DNA of 27,068 nt from Blastocladiella britannica. Taxonomy: Eukaryota > Blastocladiomycota > Blastocladiomycetes > Blastocladiales > Blastocladiaceae. Within the stretch, counting starts at the first letter, position 1; the number at the start of each line of letters is the position of its first letter. This document shows positions 20,097 to 27,068 of this stretch, in pieces. Made by a program: the position numbers and the translations under genes. The notes below the pieces were generated by a model, which had not been told where the DNA came from, did not search any database, and saw nothing but the letters and a program-made list of their open reading frames with translations. The stretch spans positions 1 through 27,068 of the forward strand of contig MU624737.1 in assembly GCA_025349905.2 (NCBI GenBank), read 5' to 3'.

Positions 20097-20457
20097 GCGG
20101 CGTGGCCCCAGAGGCAGGCAGTGTGGCGTCGGTGATGTGAGCGACCACTTTCTCGTTGCGGACAACCAAATCGCTTCAAAAGGACCGACTGTACCGGCCT
20201 CGACTTGCCAACCTCCTCGTACTCACTTGCCCTGTTTATTTCTTCACATCTTCATCTCGTTTCAAAGTCGAGACGTGTCGAGCGTTGCGCGCCGCCCCAT
20301 TTCTTGTCTTGAATTTTTTTTTTCAACACCCACTCTCTTTCGCTCGCTCATCACAGCGGGTCCCCTCCACGCCATTTACTTGTCAGTGCAGCCCGGTCGC
20401 TCGCACTCACTCTCTTGTCCAATACACTCGCAAGAAACACTCAAATCTATAAAGCAA

Positions 20458-23400
20458 ATGCTTGCCACTTCCCCGCCCAAGTTTGGCCCCATCGCCGCTG
20501 ACGGCCAGCTGACGGAGCAGCAGCAGACGCTCCTCAATGAGAACGTGGCCAAGACCATTTCGCGCGTGTCGACCGCCACCCGCTTCTCCCTCCGCTGCGT
20601 GGCGCTGGTGTGCGAGGCCTTTTTCGAGGCGGCCAAGTTCTCGACCGCGGCTTCGCTGGCCATTGGCCGCCAAGCGCTCGTCACGGCGCTGCAAACGGCG
20701 CGCTCCAACAATCGCCAGGGCCGCATTGGTAGCCGGGGCGACTTTGCATCGCTCAATGCTCGGTACGCTCAAACTTTTTCCACGCCCAACCAATTGCGCC
20801 ATTCACTGACGCAATACGATAGACTGGCTAATGAGCCGCCGTCGTCGTTCCAGGCGATCCTCGACGAGTACACGGCGCTCGGCATCTACTTTGTGCACCA
20901 CACGTTCTCGCTCGCCGAGCTCTTCACGCTGACCACGTTCCATCTGACGTCGTCCACCATCAAATTCTCGCTGACCGCGTCGGAAGAGACGGTGCGCGTG
21001 ATTGATGGCCTGTTTGGGTCCACGGAAACGTCGCGCGCGCTGGCGGCGATTGTCGAGATTGTGAAGCGCGAAATGGCCGCCACCGACGGCCACGCTGACG
21101 CTGACGATCTGGGTCCGTTTGGCGCGTTCTCGACCGCGTCCAAGGTGGCGATTCTCGGCGGCGTCACCAAGTCGGTGGTCGCGTACGCGTGCCTGCAAAA
21201 GCTCACGGCCCGCCGCCGCCTGGCCGGGCTGCCCGTGGAGACCACGTTCGAGTTTCTGGTCGACTATGACCGCATCCGGGCGGCGGACGATATGGACCTA
21301 GCCCTCGATGCCGACAACCACGCGGCCGACGACGACGCCGGGCTTGGTGGGGGCGAGCCGGGGCTCGGACCGATCTGGGAGTCGGACGACGAGCGCGAGA
21401 TTGTCACCGAGATGGAGGGCATGCTCGACCGTTTCCAGCTGCTCGACTCGGACTCGGACGGCGTGGACGAGGCGGCCGAGGCCATGGCCGAGAGCGCGGC
21501 TACCATTGTGGACGAGGACGGCGAGGACGTGCGCACCATCACCACCATCACCGAGATTCCGCGCGAGGAGTCGGACGAGCCGCTGCTGCGCCACCAGACC
21601 TCGATCCAGTCGCTCATGTCGTCGGTGGCGTCGCGCGCCAAGGCCGCCGTGATGCCCGCTCGCGGTGGCAGCAGCAATGGCAGCGGCATGGTTTCGTCAT
21701 CGTCGGGCATGCACGACGCCGCTGGCACCATGGTTGTCCCGCGCCTGCGCCCAAACCCGAACCACACGCGCCGCACCGTGTTCTCCTCCGGCGCCACCCC
21801 GCAACTGGCGCTGCCTGCGCCGACGGTGCCCCAGCCGACGCACGTGTACCCGCGCGAGCCGCTGGTGACCAACCTTTCACGGTACCTGCAGTACTCGACG
21901 GGAGCGTACGGCAAGCGGTTCATGCGCATTTTTGGCATTGGTCGTGGCCCGATCCAGTCGGTGATTGGCGACGTGCACCACCCGAACCACCATGCGTTTG
22001 CGGCCCACGTTGGAATCCCCGTGCACGACATTATTCTGTCGTCGTTCCAGCCGCCGCGGCCCGGGTACCTGTCGGCGGCCGAGGAGGAGGGCAACAAGGC
22101 GCGGACGTCGTGGTTCAATGCCGAGTCGGTGCTGTCGCTCGAGGCGCCCAAGATCCACCCGCTCGTCCACTACCTTTGCATTGACCACCGGACCAACTCG
22201 ATTGTGCTGACGCTGCGCGGCACCCTGGGCCTCTCGGACGTGCTGACGGATCTGACCTGCGACTACGCTGACCTGTCGGTGCACGTGCCAACCAGCACTT
22301 CCGCCACCACCGACAGCGCGCCCGGGTCGCCCACCTCGGCGACGGCGCCGCCGTCGCTGCCGCCCAAGAACGGTGCCACTCGCACCAGCACCAAGGAGAA
22401 GCGCGTGTTCAAGGCGCACGCGGGCATGCTCAAGAGCGCCGAGCTGCTGGCCAACTCGCTAGGCCCGTTCATCAAGCACGCGCTGGACTCTAACCCGGGG
22501 TACGGTCTGGTACTGTCGGGCCACTCGCTCGGTGGCGGCGTGGCAGCGCTGCTGGCGCTGCTGTGGTCGGACCGGTTCAACGACGACGACACGGACGACA
22601 GTGGTGCGCCGTGCGTGCGCAATGCGGCGGTGACTGACGGCGACAATGCGTTCCTGGACGCGCAAATGCACCGCACCGCGGCTTCGTCGGGCTTGCCCAT
22701 GGGCCGCCCGCTGCACGCGTTCACGTACGGGTGCCCGTGCATCGTCAGCCACGAGCTGTCGGTGCTGTGCGGGTCGCTGGTCACCACGGTGGTCCACGGC
22801 GCCGATGTGGTGACGTGCCTGTCGCTGGGCATGCTGCAGGACTTTAAGGTCATGACTCGCACGCTCACCGACTCGCGCAACCGCGGCGTGGCCGAGAAGA
22901 TCATCACCAAGGCGCTGGGCCTGGACCGCGCGGGCATGCCCGGTTCCGCTGATGCCTCGAACGGTGCTGCTTCCGCTTCGGTGCCGTCGACGGCCGCCGA
23001 CGTGGACGACGACGACAGTCCCGGCCCGAACGGCCCCGCGGCAGCGTCGACCGAGGAAGACTGGTTGTGGTCGCTGATGCAGACGCTGCGGGCCGAGATG
23101 GTGGCCGAGAAGCTGTACCCTCCAGGTACAATTTACTGGCTGCGCACGCGGCCGTACACCAAGCGCACCACGCACGTGGCTCCCTCGTCGGCGGCGGCCA
23201 CGGGCCCCGCGTCGTTGTTCCCGGGCGTGCCCGCGCTCATGTGGCCGTTTGCGTCGCCGGCCCCACCGCCCGCTGGCGCTTCGGCGGCGGCCGCGGGCGT
23301 CGCGGCCGGTCGCGCAACCGTCACCCACGAGGACCGCCGGTGCCTGGTGGTCCTGGACCGCGTCGAGGACGTGCAGGATCTCGTGGGCGAGCTCCGGTTC

Positions 23401-23496
23401 TCGCGGTCGCTGTTCACCGACCACAACCCGCGGTTCTACGAGGACGGTATTCGCGCCTTGGAGCTGGGCGTGGCCGGAATGACCGTGAGTCCTTGA
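20458..23496 (+). CDS. Class-3 lipase, sn-1 diacylglycerol lipase-like
   Basis: Alpha/beta hydrolase predicted to cleave the sn-1 acyl chain of diacylglycerol, by resemblance to DAGL. Exons: 20458-20762 and 20823-23496; intron of 60 nt; 992 aa. The intron is a multiple of three and stop-free, so the frame stays open if it is retained; donor GTACGC, acceptor TAG, size and an internal CTGAC support splicing. The nucleophile elbow is GHSLGG with S670. The Asp is likely D763 in HGADVV, and the His likely H969 in FTDHNPRFYEDG. Substrate-side hallmarks are HPLVHYLCIDH and LTLRGTLGLSDVLTDL. Hydrophobic helices near 40-75 and 115-150 could bind membranes, but the four-span module of animal DAGL is absent. 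Acidic (about 255-330) and Ser/Ala-rich linkers are inserted. It converges on the coatomer gene with 56 bp between stops. Confidence 0.88.
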   Translation: MLATSPPKFGPIAADGQLTEQQQTLLNENVAKTISRVSTATRFSLRCVALVCEAFFEAAKFSTAASLAIGRQALVTALQTARSNNRQGRIGSRGDFASLNARYAQTFSTPNQLRHSLTQYDRLANEPPSSFQAILDEYTALGIYFVHHTFSLAELFTLTTFHLTSSTIKFSLTASEETVRVIDGLFGSTETSRALAAIVEIVKREMAATDGHADADDLGPFGAFSTASKVAILGGVTKSVVAYACLQKLTARRRLAGLPVETTFEFLVDYDRIRAADDMDLALDADNHAADDDAGLGGGEPGLGPIWESDDEREIVTEMEGMLDRFQLLDSDSDGVDEAAEAMAESAATIVDEDGEDVRTITTITEIPREESDEPLLRHQTSIQSLMSSVASRAKAAVMPARGGSSNGSGMVSSSSGMHDAAGTMVVPRLRPNPNHTRRTVFSSGATPQLALPAPTVPQPTHVYPREPLVTNLSRYLQYSTGAYGKRFMRIFGIGRGPIQSVIGDVHHPNHHAFAAHVGIPVHDIILSSFQPPRPGYLSAAEEEGNKARTSWFNAESVLSLEAPKIHPLVHYLCIDHRTNSIVLTLRGTLGLSDVLTDLTCDYADLSVHVPTSTSATTDSAPGSPTSATAPPSLPPKNGATRTSTKEKRVFKAHAGMLKSAELLANSLGPFIKHALDSNPGYGLVLSGHSLGGGVAALLALLWSDRFNDDDTDDSGAPCVRNAAVTDGDNAFLDAQMHRTAASSGLPMGRPLHAFTYGCPCIVSHELSVLCGSLVTTVVHGADVVTCLSLGMLQDFKVMTRTLTDSRNRGVAEKIITKALGLDRAGMPGSADASNGAASASVPSTAADVDDDDSPGPNGPAAASTEEDWLWSLMQTLRAEMVAEKLYPPGTIYWLRTRPYTKRTTHVAPSSAAATGPASLFPGVPALMWPFASPAPPPAGASAAAAGVAAGRATVTHEDRRCLVVLDRVEDVQDLVGELRFSRSLFTDHNPRFYEDGIRALELGVAGMTVSP

Positions 23497-23552
23497 TCTC
23501 TTTTTATCTTTTTAAAAAATGTTGACTTTTCATTTCGTTGTCTGCAATCTGC
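23497..23552. terminator. 56-bp convergent spacer, lipase / coatomer
   Basis: T-rich spacer between converging stop codons with a TTTTTAAAAAA segment around 23507-23519. There is no AATAAA. The 3' ends of the two transcripts are likely to overlap. Confidence 0.4.
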
Positions 23553-26500
23553 TCATTCTGCTGGCAAGTCGATGGCGGCCGCTTCCTCCGCCGTCGTAGT
23601 CGAAGCTGGCGGTGTTGCGTGGTGGCTGGCCTCGGATGCAGCAGCGGCCTCGGCGTGCAACCCTATACATACAGACTGGGTTAGCATCTCATCCCTGAAG
23701 AAAAAGTAAATGATAAGCGTACACTCAACCGCAGTAGCTGCCACCGACTCGCGGTACGATGGGTACTCGCGAGCAGGAATCCGGCGCGCAGCCACGGCCT
23801 CGGCGGCCGCCAGCTCCTCGGCCGACGAGCAGCCGACCAGCGATGGGTCCAGGTCGGCGATAGTGCCCGCAGCGCGCGATGGCAACGCGGCGCGCCACGC
23901 GGCCACGGCGGCCGGAGCCAGCGACGCCGGTGCGGTTGCGGCCGCCAGCAGCGCGGCCTCGGGCTCGCGGTGGGTTTCAGCAAGCACCGCGATCTGCGCG
24001 GCCACGTCGCCCAGCGCCGCGTACGCCGCCAGCGCCACATTGTGCTTTCGGGCGTCGCGGGCGCGGTCGGCCACGCGCCGCAGGCCCGCCGCGTTACCCG
24101 CCGCCAAGTACACCAGCATCAGCGACTCGAGGTCGCCCGCGCGGTCCAGGCACTCTTCGGCAATATCGAACCGCCAGGTGGCCAGCGCGCCCTCGGCCAC
24201 CACCTTCCATTTCGACGGCTGATCGACTTCGGCCGCCATGGCCAGCGCCACATCGAGCTTGCCCGCGGCCACCGCCAAGTCAAACTTGTGCTCGGCGTCC
24301 GGGGTCACCTCCAGCGCCAGCTCCACCAGCCCTTGGGTTTCCAGGAACCGCGCCAGCTTGCCGCGCTCGGTCGCAGGCACGCCGGGCAGCGCGGCCTCGG
24401 CGGCGGCGGCATCGCCGCGCAAGATCGCCGTCTGGTACTGGATGGTGGCGACGGGCAGCGCCCACGCGTAGTAGTTGGCGTCCTTGTCGGCGTAGTACAC
24501 GCGGTTATCCTTGGCCACGTACCCGAGCAGGTACATGGGCGAGTCGAACTGGGTGACGGTGAACACTTGCCCGCCGACAATGTACGCGAGCCGCGACCCG
24601 GCCGCGGTCCCGCCTGACCCGGGCCCACCAGAGTTCCCGCCGGCGCCGCCAGACGTGAACAGGAAGCAGTCCCCAACCCACACGCCGGTCTTGACGGCTT
24701 CGGGGACCTCGTGCAAGACCGAGAACGCGGCCTCGACGCCCTCCTCGGACGCGGCGGCGGGCGTACCCGCAGCAGCGGCCCATGCGTCGGCGTGGTACCG
24801 CAGCACAAACACCGAGTCGTCGGTGACGAGCGCCACCAGGTCGCCGGCGTCGTTCCAGTGGACCGCACGCGCGGGGGCCTCGATGCGCCGCACAATGCGC
24901 GCCGTGTCCCAGTCGTAGAACGTGACAAATCCGGCCGCGGAACGCACGCCCAGTAGCGACCCACCAAACATGGCGTCGGCGGCGTAGTTGAGCTGGTGCA
25001 GACCGCCTGCGGCCGCCACCGGCTTTTCCTTGAACTGCTTGTCAAACAGCTTGATTCGCGACGCCGTCTCGCGGATCGCGTACTCGTTGGTTGGGGACCA
25101 CGCAAACTCGATCGCCGACCCGTACGCCTTGTTGCGCCATGCCAGCGCCGTGTAGATGATGTACTCACCGTCGCCGGTCACCACCACGAACCGCCCGTTG
25201 GGCGAGTGCGTCATGGCCGTCGGGTACACTTCGCACGTGCCGAGCTCCTTGGCCGGGGTGGAAATGCGCTCGCCATCGGCCGTGGTGGGCATGCTTGCAG
25301 CAGCTCCGGGGGTGGTGGCAACAGCCGACAGCGGCGCGCCGTCGGGCCCCACGGCAGCGGTGGACGCGGCGGGCTCGGCGAACGCGCGCAGGTTGGTGGA
25401 CATGATGGTGTTGTGCTTGGACCACACGACTTTTCCCTGGTTGTCCATGGAAACGGCCGGGTCCTCGCGGCCCAGGTTAAGCACCACACACCCCTCATCG
25501 TACCCAGCAGCAATGGTCGACGACCCTTTCACCACCGCCAGCGACCACACGCGCTCCATGCCGTAGTTGAGCGAGTGCTCGAGCTTCCAGGTGGTGGCGT
25601 TCCAGACCTTGATGGTGCCGTCCTCGGCGCCGGTCAGCGCGATCGGCAGTTCCGGGTGGAACTCGGCCACAATCACGTTCTGCGTGTGGCCGTCCAGGGT
25701 CGCCACGCACGTCTTGTTTTGCAGATCCCACACACGCACCTTGTGGTCGTCGCCGCCCGACATCAGGTACGGCTTGTCGGCGCCAGGGTAGTACCCGAGG
25801 CAGTTGACGGCCTTCTCGTGGCCCTGCAGCGTGAAATTGGCGGTCGGCGAGTTGATGTTCCACACTTTCACGGTGCAGTCGAGGGCTGCCGACGCAAAGG
25901 TGTTGGCGTCCTTTGGATTGAAGGCCACCTGGAAGATGAAGTGGGTGTGCCCTTCAAAGGTCTGATAGTTTTTTTTTGGTTGAGTTGGTCGCGTTTCTGC
26001 TGGCAAAAAAAAAATTGGACAGCGCACCATCAAGTTCTTCCAGTTGCGCTCATAGTCCCAGAGCTTGATGGTGAAATCGTCGCCGCACGACAGCACCATG
26101 GGCTGAGTCGGGTGCACCGAGATGGACCGAATGTAGTCCGAGTGGGCGTCCACCTGGGCCACCTTTTCGAGGGTGTTGTAGTTGAAGACTTTGAGCTGCA
26201 TCTCGTCGCCGCCGCCCACGATCCACGATTTGCGCGGAATGAACTTGGCCGCACGCAGCGGCAGTTCCGAGACTTCGATGGTTTTGACGGTGGCCTGTTA
26301 CAATATATGTATTAGAGGACTTGGCCGATCGTAATAGAAAAAATAGAGAGCATGCAGACCTGCGTCTCGTAGTTCCAGACCCAGACCGAGCCATTGTACA
26401 GCGCGGCAAGGACCCACGGCTCGGTTGGATGAATGTCGACGCACTTGACGCGGTCGGTGCGCGCCGTGAATTTGCGCTGTTACAGATATCATTATATTAC

Positions 26501-26554
26501 GATCGGTCCCATCAGTTTGAATGATTTCGGCCGTACCTTGATGTCAAGGCGCAT
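23553..26554 (-). CDS. SEC27: Coatomer subunit beta' (COPI coat)
   Basis: Beta' subunit (yeast Sec27, human COPB2) of the COPI coat, which binds dilysine cargo tails and drives Golgi-to-ER transport. Five exons in gene order: 26537-26554, 26360-26476, 26028-26294, 23723-25961 and 23553-23662; introns 60, 65, 66 and 60 nt; 916 aa. The first exon codes only MRLDIK, which joins [17 protein letters not shown] as in all family members. WD40 repeats fill residues 1-300 ([38 protein letters not shown]), followed by [17 protein letters not shown], a second propeller, and an alpha-solenoid with CIYPQT-like [30 protein letters not shown] and [17 protein letters not shown]. An Ala/Thr-rich insert (about 318-355) and a Gly-rich loop enlarge this copy. 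The last intron restores VEWLHAE. Two introns are stop-free multiples of three. Confidence 0.96.
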
Positions 26555-26850
26555 TTTCCCCTGCGATAATTGATGGGTTGTATGAGTATTTCCGTATTGA
26601 TATTGCCCAAGGACGACCATGTACCATTTTGTTGTCAAGTGTACTGACAAATAATAGTTATAAAGCTGCTGTAGAGGCGGTGATCGCGTCCAGTCCACAC
26701 GAGATTGACAGTTGTACTTTAGGTTGGCACGCGTGGTGGCGAAAGGTCGTTGCTGTCCGAAAGAGAGTTGATTTATTGACTTTTTCGTGGAAAAATGAAA
26801 CAAAACAAAGTCGGCGCCAAATTTTGCCCACTTCCCACGAATCCATACAA
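26555..26850 (-). promoter_or_regulatory. Coatomer promoter region and 3' UTR of the upstream gene
   Basis: 296 bp, AT-rich, with no convincing gene, tRNA or repeat. On the coatomer strand I see no clear TATA box. An E2F-like site lies at 26813-26821, close to the stop of the upstream gene. Confidence 0.5.
26813..26821 (-). promoter_or_regulatory. E2F-like site TTTGGCGCC
   Basis: On the minus strand the bases TTTGGCGC fit the E2F consensus TTTSSCGC. It lies about 260 bp upstream of the coatomer ATG. One short match; function is inference. Confidence 0.25.
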
Positions 26851-27068
26851 TCAGGTTGATTCAGCTGTCAGGTCCGCACCAATGACCCGACTGCATCCTG
26901 AGCCGCTGGTCCCAGATCTGAGCCCCTCGGCCGGTTGTTGTTGTTGCCGATCTTCTTCCGCCACCGGCCCATTCTGCGCCCGACGTCCCGCAAGGAATCG
27001 CGGATCGTTGACCCCGTGCTCGAGAATGTGCCTGGCCTGCGTCACTTGGTTCGCCACGGCGAGGAGAT
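26851..27068 (-). CDS. 3' end of an unrecognised gene, partial
   Basis: An open frame enters from the right edge and ends at a TGA at 26851-26853, giving about 72 C-terminal residues. It begins LLAVANQVTQARHILEHG, which looks helical, and then turns Gln/Gly/Ser-rich and probably disordered (EEDRQQQQPAEG). I do not recognise the family. It points the same way as the coatomer gene. The body of the gene lies outside the window, and the frame could also start at an intron acceptor just beyond the edge. Confidence 0.5.
   Translation of the reverse strand, partial: LLAVANQVTQARHILEHGVNDPRFLAGRRAQNGPVAEEDRQQQQPAEGLRSGTSGSGCSRVIGADLTAEST

Larger units (their letters stand above)
19895..20457. promoter_or_regulatory. 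Divergent intergenic region, formin / lipase
   Basis: 563 bp between the two start codons. It holds a perfect 18-bp palindrome (19981-19998), a perfect TGACGTCA site (20089-20096) and, on the lipase side (about 20210-20457), a pyrimidine-rich leader with a T tract. The lipase frame stays open leftward to 20137 but contains no ATG before 20458. A 5' UTR intron on the lipase side is possible but not demonstrable. Confidence 0.6.

Noticed and set aside
20448..20454. TATAAAG as lipase TATA box
   Set aside because: It is only three bases before the ATG, so it cannot position a transcript start upstream of the coding sequence.
20137..20457. N-terminal extension of the lipase frame
   Set aside because: The frame is open but has no ATG before 20458, and the composition is that of a pyrimidine-rich leader.
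23485..23496. GTGAGT at the lipase end as a splice donor
   Set aside because: Only 56 bp remain before the opposing coatomer stop, no further lipase exon is visible, and the catalytic His has already been passed.
24996..26315. 439-codon open frame antisense to the coatomer gene
   Set aside because: Shadow of SEC27 coding sequence; the minus strand matches a conserved family across the whole span and splice sites.
1..27068. tRNA, rRNA, CRISPR, transposon or viral insertion
   Set aside because: I found no cloverleaf with A/B boxes, rRNA core sequence, spaced repeats, transposase or reverse-transcriptase motifs; nearly all sequence is explained by spliced cellular genes.

Overview
The window is nuclear DNA from a compact, intron-rich, fairly GC-rich eukaryote that can build a motile flagellum. 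This rests on an axonemal gene (CFAP61), a diaphanous-type formin, a coatomer subunit, and 48 small spliceosomal introns that I could place by hand (about 56-82 nt, GT...AG). The class-3 lipase and the YOL098C-type M16 peptidase look fungal to me. With CFAP61, that points to a zoosporic fungus (chytrid or blastocladiomycete type) or a close relative. The taxonomic placement is inference.

Layout, left to right: (1) 3'-truncated mitochondrial carnitine/acylcarnitine-type carrier, minus, 1-873; (2) CC2D1/Lgd-like ESCRT-III regulator, plus, 991-2854; (3) APE2-type AP endonuclease, plus, 2894-4579; (4) cytosolic M16C metallopeptidase, plus, 4717-8195; (5) small single-pass membrane protein of unknown function, minus, 8229-8654; (6) A/B-like cyclin, plus, 9097-10261; (7) CFAP61, plus, 14 exons, 10352-14690; (8) formin, minus, 17 exons, 14801-19894; (9) diacylglycerol-lipase-like class-3 lipase, plus, 20458-23496; (10) coatomer beta' subunit, minus, 23553-26554; (11) the 3' end of an unrecognised gene, minus, 26851-27068.

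The exon models were rebuilt from reading frame, splice signals and family conservation. Every complete model closes in frame: 578, 521, 1027, 365, 1172, 1342, 992 and 916 aa for the spliced genes, and 141 aa for the single-exon one. Genes are tightly packed. CC2D1 and APE2 are 39 bp apart. Three convergent pairs are separated by 33, 110 and 56 bp. Three divergent pairs (1/2, 5/6, 8/9) share intergenic regions of 117, 442 and 563 bp, and two of these contain a perfect TGACGTCA site.

The genes do not form one pathway. They are housekeeping (carrier, APE2, peptidase, COPI), membrane or signalling (CC2D1, lipase), cell cycle (cyclin) and cytoskeletal (CFAP61, formin) genes. The most striking structure is the FH1 region of the formin. 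Its proline-rich segment is split into seven microexons of 21-102 nt, all multiples of three and all bounded by phase-2 introns, so any subset could be skipped without a frameshift. The splice donors are also unusual, with a pyrimidine at intron position +4 in 47 of 48 introns. I saw no rRNA, tRNA, CRISPR or transposon.
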